Origin: Chimonanthus salicifolius
Lineage: Eukaryota > Streptophyta > Magnoliopsida > Laurales > Calycanthaceae
Assembly: GCA_013350335.1 (NCBI GenBank)
Contig: CM023541.1
Span: 63,801,413-63,865,412 of the forward strand
DNA: 64,000 nucleotides
Direction of reading: 5' to 3'
How positions within the stretch are numbered: position 1 is the stretch's first letter; each line of letters opens with the position of its first letter. Of this stretch, positions 13,763 to 26,885 are shown in pieces. The position numbers and the translations under genes were made by a program. Below the pieces are notes generated by a model. That model ran no database searches. It saw nothing but the letters and a program-made list of their open reading frames with translations, and was not told where the DNA came from.

Positions 13763-13768
13763 CACGTG
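13763..13768. promoter_or_regulatory. G-box (CACGTG) upstream of PRK
   Basis: A perfect CACGTG core in GTCACGTGTC lies 872 bases upstream of the PRK start codon. G-boxes are common in light-regulated promoters. The distance is large, so a link with PRK is only a suggestion. Confidence 0.25.
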
Positions 13769-14639
13769 TCATGCCCATATCTAAAACGCGAGAATCACAG
13801 CCAAGCCCCTTAGCTGGAACTTGCCCTTCACAATAAATATCCACTCAAATAAAAAAGGTTTGAAAAAACAATTTTCTATTAGATGCTAATTTGAAAACTA
13901 AATTAAATAACTTATTTGATATCTCTTTCAAAATTTATAAAGACAAACGGCGGTAAAAAAAAATAGTAGTTTTAAAATCGATGATTAGATGCAACCCAGT
14001 TTTGAAGTTTTCCAAGTTGTAACGGACTTTAAATCTTATAAAAATATGAGAGTTTGAAATTAACATATTAACATTTAGAAAAAAAATCAGAAGTACTGAT
14101 ATTTTAGACCAAAATATTTGTTTTTAAAAAATTAGTGCCCAAAATGGTCCAAAATTTCCAGCTTGAACCAATAAAAAATAACAGATTTTGCTCATATTTT
14201 TTTCTTGAAGACAATTTTGTTAGAATTAGATTTTGTTAATTAACATAAATAAATTTAACTTTTTGTGTTATATTGAATATGTAATCACAACCGTGAATAT
14301 AATAAATAGACTATGATAATTTGAGCGTTTAAAAAATACTTGATACAATCTAACTCAGCAGAAATCTCTCTAAAACCCATCATCAAACTCTGAGTTGGTT
14401 CAGCTGATGTGGGATTTTATTGCTTTAATTACAAATCAAAATTCAGATAAAATCCAATGTTTTTTAACCTCCAAATATTAAAAGACAATTCCAGCATCTA
14501 AATAGGCTTCATTCCCTCATCTTCTCCTCCTCCTGCAAAACCAAGTTAAAAAATAAACAGGAAGAGAAGAAGACCCAGTTCACAACTGAAGTAGAAAACC
14601 TCAGTTCAAAACCTTCCATCAAAAGCAAAATCACCAACA

Positions 14640-17600
14640 ATGGCAATCTGCACTGTCTTCACAACAAATACGTTGTACTCAACTTGTTTTATGTCTACCC
14701 CAAACAATTCCCACTTAGGTTTTCATCAAAGACAAGTTTTCTTCTACAGCAGTGGAAAAAAAACCAAGAAAAACAGAATCAGCTTCAATGAGATATCATG
14801 CTCAGCTGGGGAGGCCAAAACAGTAGTGATTGGCTTGGCAGCCGATTCTGGTTGTGGGAAGAGTACTTTCATGAGGAGGTTGACCAGTGTTTTCGGGGGT
14901 GCGGCGGAGCCTCCAAAAGGCGGGAACCCAGATTCAAATACTCTGATAAGTGACACCACTACTGTCATTTGCTTGGATGATTATCATTCTCTTGATAGAA
15001 CAGGCAGAAAGGAGAAGGGTGTGACTGCACTCGACCCAAGGGCGAACAATTTTGATCTCATGTATGAGCAAGTTAAAGCTCTCAAGGATGGAATTGCTGT
15101 TGAAAAGCCTATATATAATCATGTCAGTGGTCTTTTAGATCCTCCAGAGCTGATCAAGCCTCCAAAGATTCTGGTTATTGAAGGACTGCACCCCATGTAA
15201 GTTACTAGCCTCTGAAGGATGAAGATAGTTGTTTTCTGTCCTTGGCTTTTGGTAAAATAAAAGTTAAAAACAGAGAGGTCCAATGGAAGAAAGGAAATGC
15301 CTTTTTTTTTATTACATGGGAGAGAGAACTAGGATTTGTGAACTATCTTTATATAACTATATATAAAAAGTTATATTATATTAAGATCTTTCAGATCGGG
15401 TCTTGGATTTTTCAGCTCAAGGCTACCCAATTTAAGATAATTTTGGGTCTTCAAAACTAGCACCCATCTGTTCTTTTTACAATTTCATTTGAATTAATGA
15501 TTTTTTTTCCAGAGACTAGATATGGCATTTTAACTCATGAAGACTTGCTATTATCATAGATAGCTTTGAATTGTTAGTTCATATTATTCTGGTTTATTTT
15601 GGCTTTCTGAACTAGTTCAGTGAATGTAGACAATTATCATAATATTTGCTAATGTAATTAGTTTTTATTTAAATAAATACCGCAAAACTAGTTCTATAAC
15701 AACAAATTCTAATCCTTTGTGAAAAGAGGAAAATTTATCTAGAATTTCATTCAGTTTAATTGTACGATCATGTCGTTCTATATTAGTTTCTGATCAGAGA
15801 GGCAGATGAATTTTCAATCTTTTTCTTTTTTGAAAATAGCAACTTTAGTTTGATTTAAAAAACACCTGACCCATTTTGATAACTAATCTAATTGAATTTC
15901 AAAGGTAGAAAAATCTCGAGTTTGTTGCTTTTGTTTACTGAAGTCAAATTCATAAAACCAATGTTCTGATTCACATATTAATGCTATATTCATTTGTTGT
16001 CTTTATGACAGACATTTTCATGTTGATATTTCAAGATAACATTTTCCAAATTATTAGGTTCGATCCTCGAGTTAGGGAACTCTTAGACTTCAGTATCTAC
16101 TTGGACATAAGCAACGAGGTCAAGTTTGCATGGAAAATTCAGGTCAGCAAACAGATATCTAAAAATTGAATTTAAACAAGTCATTGTACCATATGTTCTT
16201 TGTTCTTACCCTGTTCAAGAACTTGCAGAGAGACATGGCTGAACGTGGACACAGCCTCGAGAGTATTAAAGCCAGTATTGAAGCCCGGAAACCAGATTTT
16301 GATGCATATATTGGTATGCTCTTAGGGGTTATATATTCGTGTATTGATAAGACCATTCACTATTATTTTGAACTTTACGTCTCTCTTAGATGAACCATAT
16401 AGCCAAGAGAAACCATGAATTAGAATAGAAGAGCTTGCTCTGCCCATGAATAATTATTTGATAGTTGCCTCAATAAGACTGTATGTCTCTATTGGTATTA
16501 TCCAAAACAAGGAAAATGGATTCATTTTGTCAGTTTCTTTGATTTGCAGATATACCATTTTTTAATCTCAATTTCAATAAAAGAAGAGGATAGTATGGTA
16601 ATGTAGCAGATGAATTCAAGATTGGAAATTATTTCAGTAATTGAGAGAATATGGTTATGGATGCTTAATGATAATCATATAAAAAAGCTTCATCAACACC
16701 TGCACAGAGTCGATGTATTCGATTAAAGGATGCATATGGTCCTAAGGAAGTATCTGAAATGTGCATTCATTGTTTTTCTATGCAGACCCACAAAAACAGT
16801 ATGCTGATGCTGTGATTGAAGTTCTACCGACACAACTAATTCCTGACGATAATGAGGGGAAGATCTTGAGAGTTCGGCTGGTGATGAAAGAAGGAGTGAA
16901 GTATTTCAGCCCTGTTTATCTATTCGATGAAGGCTCGACTATTTCATGGATACCCTGTGGGAGGAAGCTGACATGCTCATATCCTGGCATCAAATTCTTC
17001 TATGGACCAAACACTTACTTCTCACAGGAGGTAAATGATTCAAGATTTATATGTTTCTCTGTCTCTTAACCTTTTAAGTTCAAATTAATTCTCAAGTACC
17101 ACAGAATGAATCTGTGAAACATGATAGAAATGGTCAGCTTTTTTTTAATTATTGAGCACCACCAACCCTACAAAATGCATTCTTTCAAGTCTCCCTCAAT
17201 AATTAACTTTCCAAACCATTCGTCCAACCGTCGTTGTAGAGCTCTTCTAATTGCCCACAGATCCACCTCATTAAACTCCTCCAAACCAATTGGTGCCGAG
17301 AAGAAAATTCTCATGTTCCATAATGATCCCATTAAATCCCACCCATTCCAATCAAGCCAGGTTCCCTCCTAGTAGCTCCTTCAACCTTTAACTTCTATAA
17401 AATGGTCATTGAGCTTAATTATCTGTCTCCTTTATCTTTGTTTCCTTAGGTATCTCTATTGGAGATGGATGGGCAATTTGACAGATTGGATGAACTCATT
17501 TATGTCGAGAGTCATCTAAGCAATCTATCTACTAAGTTCTATGGTGAAGTTGCACAACAAATGTTGAAGCATTCCGATTTCCCGGGCAGTAACAATGGAA

Positions 17601-17704
17601 CTGGTCTATTCCAAACAATAATTGGGATGAAGATAAGGGATCTCTATGAGCAGATTGTTGCTGTTAGCAAGTCAGCAGCTCCACTGCAAGCAACAAAGGC
17701 CTAA
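14640..17704 (+). CDS. PRK: Phosphoribulokinase, chloroplast precursor
   Basis: Catalyses ATP-dependent conversion of ribulose 5-phosphate to ribulose 1,5-bisphosphate in the Calvin cycle, in the chloroplast stroma. Five exons join in phase: 14640-15196, 16058-16142, 16229-16313, 16786-17030 and 17450-17704, giving 408 aa, the usual precursor length. Residues 1 to about 56 form a Ser/Thr/basic transit peptide. The P-loop is [12 protein letters not shown] (65-76). The thioredoxin-regulated cysteines are Cys72 and Cys111 ([13 protein letters not shown]); subtracting 56 gives the classical positions 16 and 55. The second conserved cysteine pair is in [26 protein letters not shown] and [16 protein letters not shown] are family signatures. 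All introns are GT-AG. The gene appears intact. The neighbour PLGG1 is convergent. Confidence 0.97.
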
Positions 17705-19826
17705 TACTAGTCGACATGACACATTCCAAACACCTCCAATTTTACCATTCATTTCTGCCAACGTAACACATTTCATGTAATTCTGTGAAGATCTGTAGTA
17801 TAAGAGCAAATCAGATGAAAGCACAGCAAAATCCAATGTAAGTGTTGGAACATTTGCGTAATGTCTTGCATGCCGATACGGTTGCAACTTGGGCGGGAGT
17901 TAACCCAAGTCGACATGTAAAAGCCCAAAATAATAACTCATGCTAGGCTAATTTTGAGGCCTAAATTTGAATTTGGTAAGGCCAAGTTTGGCCCGAAAGC
18001 ACGAATTTAAGTTACAATTTATAAAATTTAATTTCTTTAACTAACATTTTGTATGAATATATAGTTTATATTCTTATATAATTATACAAAAAAAAAAAAA
18101 AATGCTCATTTTATACTTGGATTTTAGTTTGTTGCCATTGGTTCCAAAAGCCCACGAAGTTTGCTACAAATGAACTGATCTTTTTCTCCAATAAGTATTT
18201 CATATTATATACGACATAAGACAACAAGAACCTATAGAATAATTGATCGAAGGCTTATTATTATAGCTTAGAGGTTGTGGGTGTTCAACTCCCATTGGCG
18301 TCACCCACCAAAATTCAGAATTTCAGACTGAAAATTTTCAATTGCTGAGTTTTTCACTTGCACATAGGCTGAGATCCAAAATCTGGCTGAAAATTTTAAG
18401 TCTGCCCCCATCTTGAAATATGTATTTTTTGAAAATATTGGCCAAACATTTTGTCCCTGCCAGGAAAATCTCCAGCTGAAATTTATGACTCGGGGGATGA
18501 CACTGGGCAGTGTGTCTGAAACCAAGCTTTTGATCTATTATTCATCATTGACTGTTTTTCATAGAGGATATATAGATCCCTTCAAAGCCACTCACCCTAT
18601 GCATTTGGACCCACTAGGTGAAGCCCTCAAAGATGGCCCAAGTTTCTACCGGACACTAGGGTCATATTTAGCAAACCTAGTGATTGTGCAGCAGGAAGCT
18701 CTGCATTTTTTTTTAATTTAAATAAGATTCTTGATGGGGATAATATTCTTTCTAATCAGTTCAAATTTTTCTTTGGAATAGAGTAGAGATGGCATATGAA
18801 AACATTAGAGATGAACACACTCACGACAAGTTGAAATTTGAAAAATCTAGAGGAGGAAATATCATTAAAGGCTTGAACTCACCATCTCAATGTCTTAATT
18901 GATTATATAAGTAAGCGCTTACCATCATGTTGGTCAAATTGTATGGCAATTCAATATAGGAATAAAAATAAGGGAAAATTTCAGTAAAAGATGTTCCTGA
19001 GAGGATGTTCGGATCATTCTACTGAAGTAACATCTGTTATTTTATTTATAGGTCATTTGTTTATTTTCTCGAGGAAAGCATCAAAGCAATCCTACTAAAA
19101 AAAATATGTTAAGGTTCTATTTATGTTATCCAACTATGTGCTAAAAAATCGGGGTTTCGAACTTGAACACGTTGAAATTGAAGAAAAACGTGGGTGAGAG
19201 ATGTGATCTGTAAATACCTTCTCAAACCCATCTATTTCCTCAAGTCTTTCATTGCTTGAGAGCCCCACTCTTGCCAAGTGCAAGAGAAGGGAAAATTAAA
19301 AATAACATATATTGTTATTATAATAATAATAAAAGAAAGAAGGAGAAGAAAGAGAATAAGAGGAGAAGAGATCGAAGATGGATTAAAAATCTCAACAACT
19401 CGCTCCATGCAGTACTGCTAAAAAAACAGAAGAATCCATGCAGTACTGCTAAAAAAAAAAAAAAGAATCCATGCAACATATCATGAATTCTCTCTTCATA
19501 TGTTTGTTTATGCATGCAACGGGTGCAATTTAAGGTTGTACATAGGACCCATATCCGAGGGCATCCATAAGCAAGATTTTGGTTCACTTTATAGAACTCA
19601 TGTCCAATATGACACAAAAGAGATTTAGTTCCCTAAGAGAGCAATAAAATGGAAGTTAAAAAGGCTCATGCTGTCCTAAGTTGAAATTCTATTTAAAAAT
19701 TTGACATGTAGAAAACTAAGACAAAAGGGACTGAAGTGATTTTTACAATCTGGAAACCCTATAAATTCTTCAAGGATCTTCTTTAGGATTCGGCATTATG
19801 TTGAAAAACAATGGCAAGGTTATTCT
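17705..19826. other. Spacer between convergent PRK and PLGG1
   Basis: Holds the 3' UTRs of both genes and AT-rich sequence. A B-box-like word (GTTCAACTCCC) at about 18275-18290 hints at a degraded tRNA-like repeat. The short ORFs at 18413-18721 and 19256-19486 are low-complexity or start in spacer sequence and have no recognisable product. A short CATGCAGTACTGCTAAAAAA unit is duplicated at about 19407-19455. Confidence 0.5.
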
Positions 19827-22800
19827 TCAACCAGTAATCAAAAGCAAGCTCTGTCTAACTGCTGGTACTGAGCAGAGCAATGAGCCAAAGATACCAGTTA
19901 ATGCATAAGCAATGGCACAGAAAGGGAGAGCCTCAGGTTCCTTAGCTGATAATGCAGCTGTTCCCAGTCCATGAGCACTGCAACAAAATAGCGAAAATCA
20001 ATCTTCAGTCCGAAGTAAATAAAACTCAATTCATGAAATATATCAGCCATGTGACATTTTGGGAACAAAGAAACCAAGATGCAGTGAAAACACAAGCAAA
20101 CACACAGAAACAGAACAAGATTTATGGCTGGGGATGTGCCTACATCCAGGTAGGATGGAAGCAATTTCACAATATTCAAGAATAAGGGAGCAAATGGTAA
20201 GGAATGGAAGAATTCAGCTAGAATTATCTTAAACCAAATTTTGAATCTCAATTGATTAAATCAATTGCACATTCAAAATTTTAACTGAAAGAATGTAGGG
20301 AGATTTATAATCTTTGATATATGATTTACTTGGACCCAGAAAAACTCCAGCACGAAGGCCGCATTTTGGTAATCTTATTGGTCACATGTTTGGGACTGGT
20401 GTATAAACATTACCCCAGAAAGTTATCCATATGATGATCCAAATCATCCGATTCAACTTCATTTGATTTTTTTATTTTCATTTGATGGTAGGATCATCTC
20501 AATTAGGGGATAATGGGTCCAGGCAGAGGCCTTCCAAATCAGTTAATGAAATAGGTGCCCGCCTGCAAAATTGCTGGTTGGACAAAAAATACCTACATCT
20601 CAAATGAAGATCATATAAGAAAGCATAGAAAGAGAGACACACAGATACCTAGAAGCAGTTGCTATTCCTCTTGCAATAGGATCGAACAAGCGCAGTTTAT
20701 CAAGCATTGCTTGAACAAAATTGGCCCCGACTAGACCAGTCAGTACAACCACAGCAGCAGTGAGAGAAGGATTGGCACCTAAAGGCATAATCATACACAT
20801 GTGGTCAAATGATTGTATATGTACAAAAGTAATAATCTGACAATAACTAGGCTTATCTAGTCATTTGACCATCTTGTGTAGTTAAAAAGATATATACTAC
20901 ATCCAAAAGGGGAAAGAGAGCTATTTTTAATAATAATCTGTTCAACTTGTTCTTCATTTCAAAATTCAAGATAAACAGATGCAGGTGATGAAAAGAGTTT
21001 TTGCTGCGTAGCATCAAACTGGAGCATACCTTCAAAGAAAGACACGATACTGAGTGCTAATGCCACAGTTATGCATCTTGGTAGAATTGATACAGTTAAA
21101 GATGGCTCTAGCCCAACAAGACGCCCAATGATGGCTGTTGAGTACAAGGAGAAAATCGTTGAGATTATCACAGATGAAAATATCTCTGCTGCATGCCTCT
21201 TGACAAGCTGAACAAAGTAAACATTTATTGTTTGTCAAGAATTATGAAATTTCTCCTTTCTTCCAAGTAAAAGTTACACTGCACAAAGCTTTTAATTGGC
21301 ATCGAAGGACATGCAAAATGTTAAGCATCAGTTAATCATACATTACTAGTTAACAATGATAAAGTGAGAAAATTCCAATAAGACTACAGGAATTTCTAAC
21401 ACATAAATGAAGAAAACCAATTACCTTTCTCTGCTTGAACATTGAAAAGGCAAAAGAAATAATAACAGATCCCAGAAAGCCCATAAGAATATCTCCAGCT
21501 CCAGGATTTGATGAGGCTTTAGTGAGGTAGTCTCCTGCATTAACCTTCCATATTAACATTTTATATTTGACTAGAAAATGGAAAATGACATATTTAAAAA
21601 TGAATTGATGGAAACCCTAATTTCTCTATGATACAATAATTATCCTTTGCGAAGTGGTTTATAAATTCCACAAGCAACATTGCCTGAACCTAAGACACAG
21701 CAGATTGTTTCATTCTCCAGAGGCTAATTTCCACTGTTGTTGGCCTAATGAACTTTAATGGAAATGTAGTTGTTTACAATTGATCATGGCACCTACATTG
21801 GTTTCCTTTCTTGCTCAATGTTTTCTAGGTTGCATGGGTATAGGTACCAGTGTCAAGAGGGTGAGAGACGTCGAACTTGGCAAACCCAAACAAACAGGAG
21901 TAGGTACTCTGCACCATGTTTAAATAAAAACTAACAATAAAAATGGAGAATCCCTAAGAGGATGAGCATTTTGTGCCTTTTTTGATGTTATGGAGCATCC
22001 TCATAATCCATAACAAGAGGGAAAAAAAATCAAAATGAGTAAAAAGTGAGTGGAAGAAAATGGCTTTACAATAAGCAAATGCGGAATGAAATTAAGTCAG
22101 CTGAAAACCTAGAACAGCATCGATTCCAGACCGGGAGAAATACCCAAATGCTAATGCTGCCAAGTCTGCAGATAAAGCGCAACAAATGATCGGATGGAAC
22201 ACAATCTTGACACCAGAAGGCAATCTGCAAATCAAAATTCCATATAATAAAGAGGCTTTCATAGCAATCTAGATTTTAATATATATGTCAATCAGGTTTT
22301 CTACATGGATTGAGCTTATTACCCAGAACCAACCATGTAGCCCAAGACAGTGGCTGCGAGTAAGAAGGGAAGGCATGTTCTTGCACTTGTGCCAAGAGCT
22401 GTTGGGGCAATGAATGCCAGAACAAATGATAAAATGAAAATAGCTGTCCAAATCCACACCTCAACGCTTGAAAATGGAGAAGGTTTTGCCATGGGCTCTG
22501 CATCTACCATTTCTGTCTTCACAATCTTTCTTACAGTTAAAGCTGTGTAGCCCGCAACGGTAAGTGAAGCCAACCACCCACCAACTGTAGGAAATTACCA
22601 AAATGTGAGCCTATTATCCCACGAAGGAAAATCTAGCTACCTAGAAATCTTATAGAATGCCAAGACAGGAGACCAAAAAATGTTTTATCCTTTATTCTAC
22701 AAACAATGTTTCAGGGCATCTTTGGGTCAGTTGCTTTGAATTGACTGTTCTGTGAATGTTAGGTAGAGAAAATCTGAAGGCACTTTTTTTCCAATATTAG

Positions 22801-25060
22801 GAATATAGGTACCGACAGTGATTACATCTTACATGATTTCTACTTCTTGCACAACCAACAAAGTATTCAATTTGCTTGAAATTAGAGTACACCCCTGTGC
22901 TCCCTATGTTAGAAAACTAGCGAATAGGAGTGGAGCATATGATCTTCTAATAAAAATCTACCCGTCATTTTGAGAAAATGCTTGCGTCAAGGAGCTAACT
23001 CTGCTCCTTAATACGGTAATCACCACTGATATACCACTTTGATTTGGTGTCTGCAACAGATTATCAACAGGCCTGTCTCCAAGACAAAATGGACCTAGAC
23101 AAAGTCTGGATGCTGCACGGTGGTCTGCAGTACTAAAATGCAGATTTAAGTGCCACCATTTTTCCACCAGAAAACACTTTTAGTGATGAAATAGGTGAAA
23201 AATAATTTTGAAACTCAAGAGCTATTATAATCTCCCAAACCCCCGTTTATTTGTTATATACCCTAGTGACCCTCCATGTGCATCGATTCATGGGCTAAGG
23301 TGCACTTGAAAGGTCATATCCCCTTAAAAGAAATGACATTAAATGACACCTTTCAAGGAAATTATGAATTAATAATTATATTAACATCTTGGAAATATTC
23401 AACACCCAATTCTCCCTTACTGCCTAAAATTTGTCTTGAGACCGTTTTGCTGAATCCCTCAGTGATCTCTCTCTCACAAGGGGTTCTTAAAGAATCTCAT
23501 AAGATGCAAAAAAAGTATTCCATAAAATCAATGAAATCACTGTAAAATGTGTTAATGGTGATCAAGGGAAGACCCGTGATTGAAAAAAAATTCAGCTAAG
23601 AAATTTTAAAGGCATACAGTTTACAAAAACCACCTCACCACCAACCTTGTGTATCAAATAACTAAATCTGACAGGATAAAGTACTTCCAAAAGAAATGTG
23701 GCTTAATGAAGAAACACATCCCCTCTAGCACTTCTCCTATGATTTCAATGAGATGATAATGGATTTGATTAAAAACAGGCGTCTCTTCTACGTGTTCTCA
23801 AACAGCAAGGGTAATGAAAAGATGATTTCATTACCCAGACAGAAATGAAAGATCAGCAAAAGTGGTGGGAGATTTTACAAAATGTACCATATGAATTTTT
23901 GTTATGTTTCCTGTCGCTTGTTCACCTTTGGTCTTCTTGTGCTTCTTGCTCTTCGGAGCTGATTGATAAAATTACTATCTTTCAAAAATAAAATAATAAA
24001 CTTACCTAGGATGAGAAAGATCTTGAGTCCTGAAGCTGCAGGGATGTCCTTCACTGCCAAAGGCAAAACCACCAATGATGGAACGTAAAACAAAGGAAGC
24101 CACCTCTGAATAAACAGAGTTGCGGGCTCGAAGAAAGTCATCAAATTAGTTGCAGCCGACGGTATGGTGGTATCCAAAGTCAACAGAACAGAGAAAACAC
24201 AGAACATCCCAAAAAGTGCACTTGGAAACTTAATCGCTGCAGCTACAAAAGCCTTCTTCAGAAACTTATCCATTGCAAGAATGACCCCAAGCGAAACAAC
24301 CAAATGCAACACTCCTACAACCTAAAAGACAACCACGACCCACCCATCAATCTAATTCATACAAGCAATGTAAAATTCTATCAACCCAATAGCTAAGTAA
24401 AAACATTTGGTGAAAACTTTTCAGTTTTAGGCAACCCAAGTCGAAAAAAACCTTGTTTCAGGTTTTTCTGAAATGCTGAAATTGTTGTAAGTGGCCAAAG
24501 TTTCAAAAAGTTCGGTCCATTTCAGTCGATATTTTGGCTCATGTGGAAAGTTCAGTCCAAAAACTTTTTCCAACCTTCAATTAAAAATTAAACATTGGAC
24601 AAAATGGTTGGTATGACCAAAAAATATCCATCGAACACTTTTTTTTTCCCTGGGGAGCTGAAAATTCTATTTTGTCCAACATTTAATCTCCGCTAAATTC
24701 TCAATGTCTTTGAAATACATATGGGAAGAAAAGAAAAAAGGCACTTACTTTTTGAAATCCAACAGAAGTGTCCCCACCATCTGTGCTCATGGAATTTACG
24801 CGAATTTGGCGATTGGAGCTGCTTTGGTTGGCACCCGCTTGCAAGAACCAGGTTCTGGGCCTGAGCTCTTTACCGGGCATTGCCATTGCTCTGCATTGGG
24901 GCTGCTTGAAAGATGCCCAGAAGCCATGGAAGGAAATGGGCGCTCGTTGGGAGTTTATTTCCAAATTTTTGGTTGTAATGGCAGCCTCTCTGAAGACTGA
25001 GTTGGAGAGTTTGTATGGTGGGAGAGGAAACCAACATGGAATTGCTGAAGCAAACGCCAT
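19827..25060 (-). CDS. PLGG1: Plastidial glycolate/glycerate translocator (LrgA/LrgB fusion)
   Basis: Inner-envelope transporter that, in the family, exports photorespiratory glycolate from the chloroplast and imports glycerate. Eight exons join in phase: 25060-24749, 24321-24006, 22584-22323, 22224-22109, 21534-21425, 21207-21030, 20778-20649 and 19977-19827, giving 524 aa. Exon 1 is a Ser/Lys/Pro-rich transit peptide of about 75-90 residues. Exons 2-3 form the LrgA-like half (SALFGMFCVFSVLLTLDTT, QRWLPLFYVPSLVVLPLAV). Exons 3-8 form the LrgB-like half (SGLPSGVKIVFHPIICCALS, GDILMGFLGSV, GRLVGLEPSLTVSILPRCIT, RGIATASSAHGLGTAALSAK). About a dozen hydrophobic helices are spread over residues 105-520. 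The start is the first ATG, and the sequence after it reads as a transit peptide. Introns are GT-AG. The gene looks intact. Confidence 0.96.
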
Positions 25061-26288
25061 GGAAAGGAAAGCTTAGGTGGAGATGAATTCCTTTTCTCAT
25101 TTTGATTTTTAGATTGTATGGACAGAAATAGCCGTTTGAAATGGCAAAGATGAGCTACTATCTGCTCAGTAAATGGAGAGTCAGGATTCAGTATTGTATT
25201 TGCTGCGTCAACTTCGAATGGATTGATGTATTTTGTTGATAAATAAGTAAGTAGCACGATGTATAAGACGCACAACCATATTAAATAAAATAATTTTTTT
25301 TTATTTTCAAATTATTTATTTTATCCGATGCATACTCATAAAAGTGGATGGGTAACTTGAGAACAGAGACGGTTTCAATATTGACCGCCCATTTTAACCA
25401 TAATTAATATACAATATTTAAATTGTATTTATTTGATATGACCAGTGGAACTTATTACGAAAATGGGTGTTGTATTTTTTCTCCCGGGAATTTTAAATAA
25501 CCGTTTTTCTAGGCGGCAAATACAATGTACGGTTATTGGTTGATAGCTTGAGTGAATCGAGAAGTTATCTTAATCATTTTATTGTAAGTCATTTTGGACT
25601 TTAGAATAAGTTATTTAGAGATCTCTACGCTCTGATAGATGGCCCAGTAAAATTTGAATTGAATATATCAGGCTTTAAAGGTTAAACTTCTAAGGGTTTT
25701 CCACTTGAATTTAATTCAACGGTGGTTTCAAGATAAAATGAAGTCATATTTTATAAGTACCTAATTTATAAAGTTACTATTGGTATTTCAAGAGAAAAAA
25801 AATGTAAATGTGAATTCTACAAAATATGATCAGTAAGTTTTGGAGGGAACCGTTCTCAAAGCCGGCAATTTCTCTGATGCTAAAATCGCGCGTCATAGAA
25901 CGGAGAAATCGAAACAGGTATTTAAATTGTAGGAAGCAGGTACACGTCGAGAGCACGCGAAATTGAACACTTTGGTGACCTTTTCCATGGAAAGCATCCC
26001 CTGGGAACTGGGAAGGCGAGGAAGCGATAAGCTTGCTTGACTCACGAGTAGGTCACATCAAATTTAACTTCAGTGTAACAATAGTCAAGTTTAATTAAAT
26101 CTATAAATAAATACAATGACACATAATGTCAGTTAATTCATTCATTCATTCTTTTAAAACTTTTTAAAAAATTATAATAGTGATAACATCAACGAGAACA
26201 ACAAAAGTAATCAAAGAGCAAAATGACCCTCCAGCTCTTGGGGTTCTCGTAGTTTAGTGGTGGCGGTGCTCTTATATTGTTTTTATGG
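25061..26288. other. Upstream region of PLGG1
   Basis: Five-prime flank of PLGG1, which is read leftwards. It likely holds the 5' UTR and promoter within the first few hundred bases. I see no gene. The sequence is unique-looking and AT-rich apart from a GC-richer patch near 25850-26050. Short ORFs in this region are antisense shadows of PLGG1 exon 1 or random. Confidence 0.4.
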
Positions 26289-26297
26289 ATTGAAAAC

Positions 26298-26876
26298 GGG
26301 AGCACTTACACACATCCGAAAATCCTGCCTCTACTCACTTGAAATTGGATTTTCGGGTCAAATTACCATTTTACCCCCACAGTTTCCAATCATTCGAATG
26401 AATGCTCAGTTCATTTTGGCATTCATTCGAATAAATGAGCTGAACAGTAACACGGAATACTGTTCAGCCCATTCATTCGAATAAACATTCATTCGTATAC
26501 GTTGATGGATTCATTCGAATGAATGCACATTTGAAGGCATTCATTCGAATGAATCAGGTGCATATGAATGAATCGAATGAATGGGCCGAACAGTATTCGT
26601 GTTACTGTTTAGCCCAATCATTCGATGAATGCCCAGTTCGTTTTGGCATTCATTCGAATGAATCCATCAACGTATACGAATGAATGTTCATTCAAATGAA
26701 TGAGCTGAACAGTATTCCGTGTTACTGTTCAGCCCATTCATTCGAATGAATGTCCAAAATGAACTGGACATTCATTCGAATGATTGGAAACTGCAGGGGG
26801 TAAAATGATAATTTGACCTGAAAATCTGATTTCGGGTGTGTAGAGGCAGGATTTCCGAGTGTATGTAAGTGCTCCC
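26298..26876. mobile_element. Palindromic Mutator-like MITE with perfect 9-bp TSD
   Basis: The element begins GGGAGCACTTAC and ends GTAAGTGCTCCC. Its terminal arms match over more than 100 bp (shared words include AATCCTGCCTCTA, TTTCGGGTCAAATT, GTAAAATGGTAATTTGA-type and TTTCCAATCATTCGAATGAA). It is flanked by ATTGAAAAC on both sides (26289-26297 and 26877-26885), a perfect 9-bp direct repeat typical of Mutator-like elements. The interior is built from repeated ATTCATTCGAATGAAT palindromes and inverted 'GAACAGTATTCCGTGTTACTGTTC' type blocks. The whole 579-bp unit can therefore fold back on itself. It encodes no protein. Confidence 0.88.
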
Positions 26877-26885
26877 ATTGAAAAC

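Noticed and set aside
24704..25076. Two plus-strand ORFs of about 100 codons
   Set aside because: They are antisense to PLGG1 exon 1, which fits a transit peptide and joins the next exon in phase.
26400..26780. Regular ATTCGAAT repeats as a CRISPR-like or satellite array
   Set aside because: Spacing is irregular and mirror-symmetric, and the whole is bounded by TIRs and a 9-bp TSD, so it is the interior of a MITE.
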